Shown: positions 17,406-26,597, counted from the first letter of the stretch. The stretch is 64,000 nucleotides of DNA from JAYQKL01 sp038142705 (GCA_965217015.1 OZ244224.1:620001-684000); one strand, 5' to 3'. Made by a program: numbers and translations. Notes: generated by a model not told the origin, from the sequence alone.

Positions 17406-17600
17406 ATGAGCGAAATGATGAGCAGCAGCAACAATAACAAAAACATTGATACACGCTTTCACGCCCCACCGTCAAAAAGCGAGGCGCGCAAGGTGCGTTC
17501 AGACACGCCACCCGCTACCCCAGACGATGATGAAGTGATGGAAGCCGCTCGACAGATTATGGCCGAAAATCAGGAAGTCCTGAAAAAACTGGCTAAATAA
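17406..17600 (+). CDS. putative antitoxin paired with Doc toxin
   Basis: Protein of 64 residues, polar and disordered-looking at the start (MSEMMSSSNNNKNID) with a predicted C-terminal helix (EVMEAARQIMAENQEVLKKL). It ends 2 bp before the doc gene, the usual antitoxin position. It lacks a recognisable Phd/YefM or AbrB DNA-binding domain; in Phd the C-terminal helix is the part that inhibits Doc, and this C-terminal helix could do the same. The start is uncertain: in-frame ATGs at 17406, 17415 and 17418 all lack an obvious ribosome site. Confidence 0.6.
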   Translation: MSEMMSSSNNNKNIDTRFHAPPSKSEARKVRSDTPPATPDDDEVMEAARQIMAENQEVLKKLAK

Positions 17601-17602
17601 CC

Positions 17603-17998
17603 ATGTCTCCCAAATGGTTAAACCGCAGGATTGTGGAAACCGTTCACACCGAACAGCTTGCCGAGCATGGCGGTGGAACGGGGATACGCAATGAAGAGTT
17701 GCTTGAGTCGGCTTTGGCACGCTCGCAACAAATATATGCCTATGACGACACGGCAGATATTTGCACATTGGCGGCGGCTTATGGCTACGGGATTGCCAAA
17801 AACCATCCCTTTGTGGACGGCAATAAGCGCACCGCCTATGTGACTATGTTGACTTTTTTGCTTGTGAATGGCTATCGCCTTACCGCCGCGATGTCTGACC
17901 GTTATGACACCATGCTGGCGGTGGCATCCGGCGATATGGAAGAGTCTACCCTCGCCTCTTGGCTGCGGGAAAATACCGCGCCAACAACGGATAATTAA
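17603..17998 (+). CDS. doc: Doc/Fic family toxin (death-on-curing)
   Basis: Toxin of the Fic fold, 131 residues. Doc phosphorylates elongation factor Tu and stops translation. The catalytic loop HPFVDGNKRTAYVTML is at about residues 72-87, with the variant Fic motif HxFx(D/N)GNKR, and the upstream IRNEELLESALARSQQ segment is typical of Doc. It follows its presumed antitoxin by 2 bp. The pair lies between two copies of a short repeat, which suggests it arrived by insertion. Confidence 0.9.
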   Translation: MSPKWLNRRIVETVHTEQLAEHGGGTGIRNEELLESALARSQQIYAYDDTADICTLAAAYGYGIAKNHPFVDGNKRTAYVTMLTFLLVNGYRLTAAMSDRYDTMLAVASGDMEESTLASWLRENTAPTTDN

Positions 17999-18010
17999 CC
18001 CCGCCTACCG

Positions 18011-18041
18011 CCTTGATGTACCGTTTATTTTGGGGATTTAC
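18011..18041 (+). repeat. imperfect direct repeat, copy 2 (downstream of doc)
   Basis: Counterpart of 17321-17351 in the same orientation, lying between the doc stop and the convergent ilvD stop. No start codon or ribosome site precedes this copy, so it looks like a detached gene end rather than a gene. A short GGGG-ATTTA-CCCC inverted repeat sits at its right end. Confidence 0.5.
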
Positions 18042-18044
18042 CCC

Positions 18045-19763
18045 CTAGACATCTGCATATTGCTTGGTTTCTTGCGCGCCGCCCGGGTGGGTGGTGGCGC
18101 CTTTGCGCGCCGAGCCGACAGTTTGCGCATATTTCCATAGCGTGCCAGAGGTGAACCCATTATCGCGGGCTTCCCATTTGGCGCGCCGCGCCGCCAGCTC
18201 TGCGTCATCAACCAATAAATCAATTGTGCCGGCCTCGGCATCAATCCGAATTTTATCGCCATCTTCCACCAGCGCAATTGGCCCGCCTTCTGCGGCTTCT
18301 GGCCCAACATGGCCAATGCAGAAACCGCGTGTCGCGCCCGAAAAACGCCCATCGGTAATCAACGCCACCTTGTCGCCATTGCCCTGCCCATAAATCGCAG
18401 AGGTGGTGGACAGCATTTCACGCATGCCCGGCCCGCCTTTTGGCCCCTCATAGCGTATCACAATCACATCACCCGCCTGATAGTTACCCGCCTCTACGGC
18501 AGCAAACGCATCTTCTTCGCAATCAAAGCAGCGCGCAACGCCCTCAAAATCAAGCTTTTCCATGCCCGCCACTTTCACAATCGCGCCATCTGGTGCCAAT
18601 GAGCCCTGCAAGCCGACCACGCCACCGGTTGGGGTGATGGGGTTGGTCACTGGATAAATGACTTTTTGCTCTGGATTAAAAGTGATGTCTTCCAGATTTT
18701 CAGCCAGAGATTTGCCAGTCACGGTCAGGCAGTCACCATGCAGATAGCCACCATCAAGCAGGGTTTTCAACAGCATAGGCACGCCGCCGGCCTCATACAT
18801 ATCTTTGGCCACATATTGCCCACCGGGTTTCAGGTCCGCAATATAAGGGGTCTTTTTGAAAATTTCAGCCACTTCCATCAGGTCAAAATCAATGCCAGCT
18901 TCATGCGCCATAGCAGGCAAATGCAAACCACCATTGGTTGAGCCGCCGGTTGCGGCAACCACAGTCGCAGCGTTTTCGAGCGATTTTCGCGTCACAATAT
19001 CACGCGGGCGAATATTTTTAGCAATCAGTTCCATCACCGCACGGCCAGAGGCTTCGGCATAAGCGTCACGGCTTTCATAAGGCGCAGGCGCTCCGGCTGA
19101 ATTCGGCAAAGCCAAACCAATGGCTTCAGAAACACACGCCATTGTGTTGGCCGTAAATTGCCCGCCGCACGCGCCCGCGCTTGGGCAGGCCACGCATTCC
19201 AAATCATGCAATTCATCATCTTCCATATTGCCTGCCGCGTGCTGGCCAACGGCCTCAAACACATCAAGCACTGTCACATCTTTGCCTTTAAATTCACCGG
19301 GCATAATCGAGCCGCCATACATAAACACACTTGGCACATTCAAACGCAACATCGCCATCATCAGACCCGGCAGCGACTTATCGCACCCCGCCAGCCCGAC
19401 CATCGCGTCATAGCAATGGCCACGCATGGTCAACTCCACACTATCGGCAATCACCTCGCGTGACACCAATGAGGATTTCATGCCCTCATGCCCCATGGCA
19501 ATGCCATCTGTCACCGAGATTGTACAAAATTCGCGGGGCGTCCCCTCGCCAGCCTTAACACCCGCCTTCGCCGCTTGCGCTTGACGCATCAACGCAATGT
19601 TACACGGAGCAGCTTCGTTCCAGCAGGAAACAACGCCAACAAAGGGGCGGTTAATTTCTTCTTCCGTCATGCCCATCGCATAATAATATGAGCGATGCGG
19701 GGCGCGCTCTGGTCCAACAGACACATGCCGGCTTGGTAATTTAGATTTATCGAATTTTGACAT
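18045..19763 (-). CDS. ilvD: dihydroxy-acid dehydratase
   Basis: Fe-S enzyme of valine, leucine and isoleucine synthesis that dehydrates 2,3-dihydroxy acids to 2-keto acids. The 572-residue protein has conserved cysteine motifs CWNEAAPCN, GCDKSLPG and CPSAGACGGQFTANTMAC, and the C-terminal SGATRGFCIGHVGPEAAEGG motif. Length and motifs are standard. It starts 11 bp downstream of valS, the two genes probably being co-transcribed. Cluster delivery may depend on ErpA, encoded 1.6 kb away on the other strand. Confidence 0.97.
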   Translation of the reverse strand: MSKFDKSKLPSRHVSVGPERAPHRSYYYAMGMTEEEINRPFVGVVSCWNEAAPCNIALMRQAQAAKAGVKAGEGTPREFCTISVTDGIAMGHEGMKSSLVSREVIADSVELTMRGHCYDAMVGLAGCDKSLPGLMMAMLRLNVPSVFMYGGSIMPGEFKGKDVTVLDVFEAVGQHAAGNMEDDELHDLECVACPSAGACGGQFTANTMACVSEAIGLALPNSAGAPAPYESRDAYAEASGRAVMELIAKNIRPRDIVTRKSLENAATVVAATGGSTNGGLHLPAMAHEAGIDFDLMEVAEIFKKTPYIADLKPGGQYVAKDMYEAGGVPMLLKTLLDGGYLHGDCLTVTGKSLAENLEDITFNPEQKVIYPVTNPITPTGGVVGLQGSLAPDGAIVKVAGMEKLDFEGVARCFDCEEDAFAAVEAGNYQAGDVIVIRYEGPKGGPGMREMLSTTSAIYGQGNGDKVALITDGRFSGATRGFCIGHVGPEAAEGGPIALVEDGDKIRIDAEAGTIDLLVDDAELAARRAKWEARDNGFTSGTLWKYAQTVGSARKGATTHPGGAQETKQYADV

Positions 19764-19774
19764 TTCTGTTACTC

Positions 19775-22474
19775 CTATTGCAGGCGACGGACAGCTGCCG
19801 TCAACTTTTCTAGCCGCGCCTCTTCTTCGGCAAGACGAGAACGATTTTCTTCAATCACCGCCTCTGGCGCTTTATCAAGAAACCCTTGATTGTTTAACTT
19901 ACCCGAAAGTTTTTTAATTTCAGCTTCCGTTTTGGCAATCTCTTTGGCCAAACGCGCTTTTTCAGCGTCCACATCAATAATATCAGCCAATGGCAATGCC
20001 AATATAGTTTCATCTAGCACGGTTTGCACCGCACCTTGTGGCACGCTATCAGCAAGCTGGACATCGGATAAACGCGCCAAACGCTTCAAAACCGGCTCGA
20101 GGCGCTCTAGGCGCGCTTGGGTTTCGGTCTGCGCGCCAACCATTATCAGCGGAATTTGCGCGCCAGCTGGCACATTCATTTCAGCCCGCACCGAGCGAAT
20201 ATCGGTAATCGCCTGTATCAGCCATTTCATTTCTGCATCGGCTTGCGAATTAATTAAGCTTTCGGGCAAATTGGGCCATTCATCAAGCATTAAAAACCCG
20301 TCACGCGCCGCCGTTTTGCCCCACAGCTCTTCCGTAACAAAAGGCATGAAAGGGTGCAGCAAACGCAGCGCATGGTCTAACACCCATTTCGTGGCTGACT
20401 GCGTTTCGGCCTTGGCTGCGGCATCATCACCTTGCAGGCTTGGCTTGGCTAGCTCAACATACCAGTCGCAAAAATCATGCCAGATAAATTGATACACAGC
20501 ATTGGCGGCATCATTAAACCGATAGGCTTCAAGAGCTTGCGTCACCGCCTGTTGGGCGCGCACAGCCTCGCCGACAATCCATTGCGTTAAGGGCAGGCTT
20601 GCTTTTGTCGGATTAAAATCTGGCGCATCAAAGCAGTCATTCATGTCGCAAAAACGCGCGGCGTTCCATAATTTCGTGCCAAAATTACGATACCCCTCCA
20701 CCCGGCTTTCGGACAATTTAATATCCCGCCCCATCGCCGCCATAGCCGCAAGGGTAAAGCGCAACGCATCGGCACCGAATTTGTCACAAATCTGGAGTGG
20801 GTCAATCACATTGCCTTTAGATTTTGACATTTTGGCGCCCTTTTCATCGCGCACCAAAGCATGAATATAAACCGTGTGGAATGGCACTTCGTCCATCAGG
20901 TGCAAGCCACTCATCATCATGCGGGCCACCCAGAAGAAAATAATATCAAAACCAGTGACCAGCACATCGGTTTTGTAATGACGCGCTAACATATCGGTTT
21001 GCTCAGGCCAGCCAAGCGTTGAAAACGGCCACAGGGCAGATGAAAACCAAGTATCCAAAACATCTTCATCACGCTGCAGGTTCGTTGCACTGCCATAATG
21101 CGCATCAGCTTTTGCCTGCGCTTCGGCCTCGCTTTCTGCCACAAAGATTTCGCCATCAGGCCCATACCAAGCTGGTATGCGATGCCCCCACCAAAGCTGA
21201 CGAGAAATGCACCAAGGCTGGATATTATTCATCCATTCAAAATAGGTTTTTTCCCAATTTTGCGGAACAAACTTAGTCTCGCCATTTTGCACCGCCGCAA
21301 TTGCTGGCGCGGCCATTGTTTTGGCATCAACATACCATTGGTCGGTTAGCCATGGTTCAATCACGACATCAGAACGGTCGCCAAAAGGCACCATATGCGT
21401 GTTGTCTTCTATTTTTTCCAACAAGCCAAGCGCATCAATTTCAGCTACCACGCGTTTGCGCGCTTCGAACCGGTCCATCTCTTGCCAGCTGTCGCGATGA
21501 GGCATGTCGGCAAAAGCCTCATCAGATAAATCAAGCCCGCCAAGCGCATTCAAAATATTAATCGCTGCAAGGCCACACCGTCGGCCAACCTCAAAATCAT
21601 TAAAATCATGCGCAGGCGTAATTTTAACAGCCCCAGACCCCTGCTCTGGATCTGCATAACTATCAGCAACAATCGGTATTTTGCGACCAACAATCGGCAA
21701 AACAACATTTTTGCCAATCAGATTTTGATAGCGCTCATCATCAGGGTGCACAGCAACGCCCGTATCCCCCAACATAGTTTCTGGCCGCGTTGTCGCCACC
21801 GTAATATGACCAGAACCATCTTCGAGTGGATAGTTAAAATGCCACATATGGGACTGAACTTCTTTTTGAACGACTTCAAGGTCAGAAATCGCTGTCAAAA
21901 GTTTTGGATCCCAATTCACCAAACGCTTATCTTTGTAAATCAGGCCTTGCTCATAAAGCGTGACAAAGACTTTCAAAACTGCCTTTGACAAGCCTTCGTC
22001 CATTGTAAAACGCTCGCGGCTCCAATCGCATGACGCGCCAAGCCGGCGCAATTGTTGCGTGATGGTGGATCCGCTTTCTTCTTTCCATTGCCAGACGCGC
22101 TCTAAAAAAGCATCACGCCCCATATCGCGGCGCGCGGGCTCGCCATTTTCAGCAAGCTGCCGCTCAACCACCATTTGGGTTGCAATACCCGCATGGTCAG
22201 TGCCGGGCTGCCATAGAACATCGCGCCCGCGCAGGCGCTCAAACCGGCATAAAACATCTTGTAAAGTGTTGTTCAGCGCATGCCCCATATGCAAACTGCC
22301 CGTTACATTAGGCGGCGGAATAACAATTGTATAAGGGGTCGCGTCAGGCACGCGCCCAGCCTTAAAACACCCCTGCTCTTCCCAAAGCGCATAAAGCTGG
22401 CTTTCCATTGTGCTGGGGTCAAATGTTTTTTCTAATCGGGCTGTATCCGAAGTATCAGACATAAAAGCACTCAT
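19775..22474 (-). CDS. valS: valyl-tRNA synthetase
   Basis: Class I synthetase of 899 residues that charges tRNA-Val. The HIGH-type motif is PNVTGSLHMGHALNNT (about residues 55-70), KMSKS is GAKMSKSKGNVIDP (about 548-561), a CP1 editing domain lies between them (TTRPETMLGDTGVAVHP), and the C-terminus is the ValRS coiled-coil arm (ADIIDVDAEKARLAKEIAKT onward). It is followed by ilvD and preceded by the small gene at the popZ position. A second in-frame ATG is 12 bp in; the first has a TAAGG site. Confidence 0.97.
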   Translation of the reverse strand: MSAFMSDTSDTARLEKTFDPSTMESQLYALWEEQGCFKAGRVPDATPYTIVIPPPNVTGSLHMGHALNNTLQDVLCRFERLRGRDVLWQPGTDHAGIATQMVVERQLAENGEPARRDMGRDAFLERVWQWKEESGSTITQQLRRLGASCDWSRERFTMDEGLSKAVLKVFVTLYEQGLIYKDKRLVNWDPKLLTAISDLEVVQKEVQSHMWHFNYPLEDGSGHITVATTRPETMLGDTGVAVHPDDERYQNLIGKNVVLPIVGRKIPIVADSYADPEQGSGAVKITPAHDFNDFEVGRRCGLAAINILNALGGLDLSDEAFADMPHRDSWQEMDRFEARKRVVAEIDALGLLEKIEDNTHMVPFGDRSDVVIEPWLTDQWYVDAKTMAAPAIAAVQNGETKFVPQNWEKTYFEWMNNIQPWCISRQLWWGHRIPAWYGPDGEIFVAESEAEAQAKADAHYGSATNLQRDEDVLDTWFSSALWPFSTLGWPEQTDMLARHYKTDVLVTGFDIIFFWVARMMMSGLHLMDEVPFHTVYIHALVRDEKGAKMSKSKGNVIDPLQICDKFGADALRFTLAAMAAMGRDIKLSESRVEGYRNFGTKLWNAARFCDMNDCFDAPDFNPTKASLPLTQWIVGEAVRAQQAVTQALEAYRFNDAANAVYQFIWHDFCDWYVELAKPSLQGDDAAAKAETQSATKWVLDHALRLLHPFMPFVTEELWGKTAARDGFLMLDEWPNLPESLINSQADAEMKWLIQAITDIRSVRAEMNVPAGAQIPLIMVGAQTETQARLERLEPVLKRLARLSDVQLADSVPQGAVQTVLDETILALPLADIIDVDAEKARLAKEIAKTEAEIKKLSGKLNNQGFLDKAPEAVIEENRSRLAEEEARLEKLTAAVRRLQ

Positions 22475-22542
22475 TCTTAAAACCTTAAGCTTTTGACCTA
22501 CACCAAGCGCGGCGTGGCTTCAAGCATGGTTTTAAGGAATTA

Positions 22543-23022
22543 TCAGCTTTTCCGCGATTTTTCCAGTGTGTCTGAGATAATTAAACGTCCCGCTCTTAAT
22601 TCCCGCGCCAGACTGGCGCGCACCACCGCTTGAACCACATTGTGCAAGACAGAAATCGACTCTGCCTCCGTGCGGTACTCTTGAGTTTCTAACAAAAAAT
22701 CTTCCAAAGCGTGGTTCAAACGGCTTTCTAAAGCGGTTTTTTTATCGGCTGTCAAAGCCAAAACCGGTGAGGGTTTTTTATGGCGGCCTAAAATTCTGCT
22801 CAACCAGTTTTTGCGGGCCGGTTTTTCAATCAACGCCTCGCCAGGTTGCGTTTTCGCCCCGTCAGACGCGGCTAAATAGGACAAAACAGGCGGTGGCGAC
22901 GCAGCCGAATTATAAGGCTGATTGGCCACAGCCTCTGCGATACGCTCAAAATACGGATCTTTTCTAAAAGAATTTTCTTTATCTTCTTCAATGGTTTGTT
23001 TGTTGTTATTAACCTTTTGCAT
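22543..23022 (-). CDS. hypothetical protein at the PopZ/DUF2497 position between tolC and valS
   Basis: Protein of 159 residues that I do not recognise by sequence. In many alphaproteobacteria the gene between tolC and valS is the DUF2497 polar organiser PopZ. This one is likewise acidic/polar at the start, proline-containing in the middle (ASPPPVLSYLAASD, then a basic patch ARKNWLSRILGRHKKPSP) and helical at the C-terminus (ALESRLNHALEDFLLETQEY). The C-terminus does not show the repeated W/L-rich PopZ assembly motif I would expect; it ends ASLARELRAGRLIISDTLEK. It may be a strongly diverged PopZ or an unrelated replacement. Neighbours: valS 68 bp downstream, tolC 54 bp upstream. Confidence 0.6.
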   Translation of the reverse strand: MQKVNNNKQTIEEDKENSFRKDPYFERIAEAVANQPYNSAASPPPVLSYLAASDGAKTQPGEALIEKPARKNWLSRILGRHKKPSPVLALTADKKTALESRLNHALEDFLLETQEYRTEAESISVLHNVVQAVVRASLARELRAGRLIISDTLEKSRKS

Positions 23023-23076
23023 AAGCCCTCCAAAATATTTGGAACCCTTTACAAAATAACCGCAAAAAGAAAAAAA

Positions 23077-24405
23077 CTATTTTTCAACCGCCGCCAAACC
23101 AATTTGGTTGGCAGTTAACCCGCCAATAGAAACCAGCAGACTATAAGCCGCAACAATTTGGTTTCTCTCAGCTTCAATCAAAGCAACGCGCGCGTCAAGC
23201 AATTCATTTTCAGCATCAAGCAGGTCTAAAATAGACCGAATGCCGAGTTCGCGCTCTTGGCGCACACCATCTAGCGCAATTTCCGCCGCTTTAATTTGCT
23301 TTGTTGAGGCTTCAATCTCACCAGAAGCGGCCTGAAAATTATGCCAAGAAGTTGTTACTTCTTTTTCAACCTGATTTTGTGCGGCATGCACCAATAAGCG
23401 GGTTGTGTTTTTAACATGTTGCGAGGCCCGAATCGCAGCCAATGAACGCCCGCCCGTAAATATCGGCATACTTACTTCAATACCAAAATTTGTGACCTCT
23501 TCTTCAATCCCCTGCTTCATGCGGTTCGGGTCTTCTGTCACTGAGTAATTGCCGAACAGGGAAACCTTGGGCAGTGACCCCGCTACCGCGCTATAAGACG
23601 CGAAGTCAGCGCTTGAAGACTGCTCTTGACTAAGCCGCAGCACCGGGCTTTGCCGCAAGCCCAAGTCGAGCGCCTCTTCAAGACTGCCCGGCAATTCTGG
23701 CAACGCGCGCGGCGGCTCTAAGCCCTCTGGCAATTGGCCAATCACCTCTTTATAGGCTGCCGTTGAGCCAGCCAAAGCGGCTTTTTGCCGTATCAGATTG
23801 GCTTGCGATAGCTCCAAGCGTGATTCAGACTGCGCCACATCAGTGCGCGTCACAATGCCAACCTCAAACTGGTCTTTCACCGAAACATATTGGCGGGTGA
23901 GAACTTCGACATTTTTTTCGCGCAAAGATAAAACGGCCTCATCGCGCAAGACCCCTAAATAAGCCCTGACCGCGCCGAGCAGTATTTGCTGCTCACTTGA
24001 AACAAGGCTTTGCTTTTCGGCGCGGATATCAGCCCGCGTTTGCAAAATATCGCTCGCATTTTTACCACTTGTAAAAACATCCATTTTAGCATTCACGCCC
24101 CAACTATCATTACGATGCTGGCCGGCAAAACTACTCTCTTCGCCTGTGAAATCATTGACAGTGGTTGTGTCATTTGTGCTGGAGCGGGCATATGCTGTCA
24201 CTTGCGGCAGGCTGGCGCTAAACGCCACAATTTGGTTCTGCCGAAAAGCCATATATTTGGCGCGATCCGATGAAAGCTTTGGATTATTTTCAAGCGCGAT
24301 TTGCAGCGCATCTTCCAATGTTGTCGCATGAAGCAGCGTTGGCGCCATTAAGACACCGCAAAATAAAGCAGCATTCAAAAATGAATTTGTCAGTTTTTTC
24401 AGCAT
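23077..24405 (-). CDS. tolC: TolC family outer-membrane efflux protein
   Basis: Outer-membrane channel for type I secretion and RND/MFS efflux. It has 442 residues with a signal peptide (FLNAALFCGVLMAPTLLHA), two internally repeated OEP domains (first from TLEDALQIALENNPKLSSDR, second from SLEEALDLGLRQSPVLRLSQ) and long heptad-like helices (RTDVAQSESRLELSQANLIR). Length matches TolC. It lies 49 bp after pcm in the conserved pcm-tolC-popZ-valS order. The transport partners are not encoded nearby. Confidence 0.93.
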   Translation of the reverse strand: MLKKLTNSFLNAALFCGVLMAPTLLHATTLEDALQIALENNPKLSSDRAKYMAFRQNQIVAFSASLPQVTAYARSSTNDTTTVNDFTGEESSFAGQHRNDSWGVNAKMDVFTSGKNASDILQTRADIRAEKQSLVSSEQQILLGAVRAYLGVLRDEAVLSLREKNVEVLTRQYVSVKDQFEVGIVTRTDVAQSESRLELSQANLIRQKAALAGSTAAYKEVIGQLPEGLEPPRALPELPGSLEEALDLGLRQSPVLRLSQEQSSSADFASYSAVAGSLPKVSLFGNYSVTEDPNRMKQGIEEEVTNFGIEVSMPIFTGGRSLAAIRASQHVKNTTRLLVHAAQNQVEKEVTTSWHNFQAASGEIEASTKQIKAAEIALDGVRQERELGIRSILDLLDAENELLDARVALIEAERNQIVAAYSLLVSIGGLTANQIGLAAVEK

Positions 24406-24454
24406 TTATTCACCAAGCACTTCATCAACAAGCCAACAAGGCTGCTTTTCATTT

Positions 24455-25120
24455 CTAGAATGAAAAGGCCTCTTCTTTTTCAAAACCAGGAACTTGTTCT
24501 GTTATCATTTCAAACGCAGCCCGCACCGAAATACTGTCATTTATTTTTGTATAAATCATGCCAGACGAGGTTTGGTTATGCTCTGAGACACAAACCAAAC
24601 GACCCTTATCGTTTAATTGCGCCAAAAGCGATGCAGGCACTTCTGGCACAAACCCATTGATGAGTATCACATCATATGGCCCTTGTTTCGCCTGCCCTTC
24701 AGCATGCGGTCCGGTTACAATCACGCCATTATCAACATCTAAATCAAGCAAGATTTGGCTACCTTTATCCGCCAACTCGCTATCTTGCTCAAGCCCAACA
24801 ACACCCCCGCCCAGCGCTGACAAAACTGCGGTTGAATAACCTGTTCCACAGGCAATATCGAGAATCAAATCATTGGGCTGAATTTCGGCCAGCTCAACCA
24901 GCAAGGCAAAAGTTAAGGGCGCGATGAGCTTACGGTCTTGAGATTGCGGCACAGATTTATCCATATAGGCAATCGCGGCATGCTCGGCGCCAACAAAAAC
25001 ATCACGCGGCACTTCAGACATAATATCCCAGATTTTCATATTGCGGACACCGCCAGGCTTAACCTGACTTTCCACCATGTTTATCCGAGCGCGCTGAAAA
25101 TCGATGGCAATATCTGACAT
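24455..25120 (-). CDS. pcm: protein-L-isoaspartate O-methyltransferase
   Basis: Repairs isoaspartyl damage by SAM-dependent methylation. The 221 residues start with ARINMVESQVKPGGVRN, the alphaproteobacterial form, and contain the SAM motif LILDIACGTGYSTAVLSALG (about residues 81-100) and the post-motif GLEQDSELADKG. It heads the pcm-tolC-popZ-valS-ilvD unit. Some alphaproteobacterial members lack the methyl-acceptor active-site details, so activity is inferred from the family. Confidence 0.92.
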   Translation of the reverse strand: MSDIAIDFQRARINMVESQVKPGGVRNMKIWDIMSEVPRDVFVGAEHAAIAYMDKSVPQSQDRKLIAPLTFALLVELAEIQPNDLILDIACGTGYSTAVLSALGGGVVGLEQDSELADKGSQILLDLDVDNGVIVTGPHAEGQAKQGPYDVILINGFVPEVPASLLAQLNDKGRLVCVSEHNQTSSGMIYTKINDSISVRAAFEMITEQVPGFEKEEAFSF

Positions 25121-25297
25121 TTCTTATCCATTATTTATAGTTTTCAAATTGAAGCTGAAAATCTATCAGTTGAATCTCATTTCTATATAAGCCGCTTGGG
25201 CATTAAATTCAACGACAGACTGACAGTATTTATTTTATTATCCATGCTTAAAAGCATTGTATTCATGATGCGGCTTTGATACAAAGCCATTGATTTT

Positions 25298-25371
25298 GGC
25301 CACGTGGCGGAGTGGTGACGCAGCGGCCTGCAAAGCCGTGTACCCCGGTTCGATTCCGGGCGTGGCCTCCA
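25298..25371 (+). tRNA. tRNA-Cys(GCA)
   Basis: Acceptor arm GGCCACG pairs with CGTGGCC, then T and encoded CCA. The anticodon loop CTGCAAA gives GCA. It has a TTCGATT T-loop, 74 nt in all. Confidence 0.96.
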
Positions 25372-25444
25372 AAATCTTAAACTGGATATGTTTTTGCACT
25401 TGCTTAAATATTTTGTTTTGATATATCCAATTGCGTGGTTGTGA

Positions 25445-25520
25445 TCCGCCTTAGCTCAGTTGGTAGAGCAAATGACTGTTAATCATTGGGTCGCTGGTTC
25501 GAGTCCAGCAGGCGGAGCCA
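25445..25520 (+). tRNA. tRNA-Asn(GUU)
   Basis: Acceptor arm TCCGCCT pairs with AGGCGGA, followed by G and encoded CCA. The anticodon loop CTGTTAA gives GTT. It marks the left edge of the accessory island; I found no second copy of its 3' end at the right edge. Confidence 0.96.
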
Positions 25521-25799
25521 CCCTTCCCCTAGTAAAATCAATAACTAAGCACTATATGCGATTTGCGCCTTACACCTCAATAGATGTTGGGTGAGCAGCG
25601 GGTAAGCAAACTTATTTTAACATTCAGTTGATGTCTGATTCGAAGAAACTTCTGGTAAAGTGGCATCTTTTGACGCTGCAAATAATACTCTGTGAAACTT
25701 CTGAGGCGCGCCGCCCACAATTAAGGCTGCTTGAGCGCCTTGTGAGGCTAAGGAAAGTCGGTTATAAAATACTAAAGAATAATAACAAAAAGAGTCCTT
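25521..25799. other. intergenic region at left edge of island
   Basis: About 280 bp between tRNA-Asn and the first island gene. Short open frames exist on both strands but none has a ribosome site or a recognisable product. The sequence may be decayed gene remains from integration; nothing in it can be named. Confidence 0.3.
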
Positions 25800-26528
25800 A
25801 TGACGTTTAGCTGTGCAGTTTTTAAAGATTGGGAAATAGCGTTGGATGCTATATGCCCTACTGATCATTATATAAGTTCATATCCAGAATTACTCCGCGC
25901 CGCAAAATGTCTGGAAAAGAATTTTGAGGAAAAATCAGTGCCTGAAGAATCAGTGCCTATGGTCGCTCATCTTGCTTATGGGTGGATGCCAACAGCCCTT
26001 ACCTATCCCAAACCAAAACATCCTACCTCTCCCAAAAAAGATAAAAACCAATTTGAGATAGACCCGCAAAAGAAAGAGGAGTTTAATCAAAAAATATATA
26101 ATGTAGTTAGAGCCTCGAAAAAAGTAACTACCATCTCAAACAAAGAAGAAGCATTAAACCTTATGGAGAAAATGCGAGACCCACCCCCAATAAATAATTC
26201 TTGGGTAGGTCTGAGCAAAACGCTACATTTTTTTAATCCTGAAATATTTCCTATCTTGGATAGCAATGTTGCTTTAGCGTTTAATATATCTACTTATGGG
26301 AAGTATAATAAGAGAGATGTTTATGTGGACTATATGGAGTTTGTCCATCAAAACAGGAAAAAAGAATTTGTAGAGCCTGTGCTTGAAGAATTTGAAAAGA
26401 AAGCTGGCTATAAAATTTCAGAAGTTCGAGCCGTTGAATTTATATTGTTCAATATTGGACAGAAGAAAAAGAAGGAGAAGAAGGAGAAGGAGCTGAAGAA
26501 GATGAAAAAGAAAAAGAATAATCAATAG
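25800..26528 (+). CDS. hypothetical island protein with a SKTLHF...FPILDSNVA motif and a poly-lysine tail
   Basis: Protein of 242 residues not assigned to a named family. The central motif SKTLHFFNPEIFPILDSNVA (about residues 139-158) resembles a motif in uncharacterised proteins with a helix-hairpin-helix glycosylase-like fold (SK/TK-x-L/V ... FAIYDSRVA), which are common on genomic islands. A related motif is present in the product at 27588-28415. The last 25 residues are almost only Lys and Glu (QKKKKEKKEKELKKMKKKK), encoded by a purine-only tract. The gene is AT-rich compared with its neighbours, consistent with transfer. No clear ribosome site is seen upstream. Confidence 0.6.
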   Translation: MTFSCAVFKDWEIALDAICPTDHYISSYPELLRAAKCLEKNFEEKSVPEESVPMVAHLAYGWMPTALTYPKPKHPTSPKKDKNQFEIDPQKKEEFNQKIYNVVRASKKVTTISNKEEALNLMEKMRDPPPINNSWVGLSKTLHFFNPEIFPILDSNVALAFNISTYGKYNKRDVYVDYMEFVHQNRKKEFVEPVLEEFEKKAGYKISEVRAVEFILFNIGQKKKKEKKEKELKKMKKKKNNQ

Positions 26529-26597
26529 AACACTGTGCGCACCCTCTCGAAGTGGCAGTGCGCTGGGGCTTTATAATAAACCTGCGAGGACAGAACA

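Noticed and set aside
18032..18045. GGGG-ATTTA-CCCC inverted repeat at the ilvD stop as a terminator
   Set aside because: The stem is four to five base pairs and is followed by A residues on the ilvD strand.
25617..25868. Open frame of 83 codons on the minus strand after tRNA-Asn
   Set aside because: No recognisable product and it overlaps the start of the plus-strand gene at 25800; not enough to call a gene or a specific remnant.
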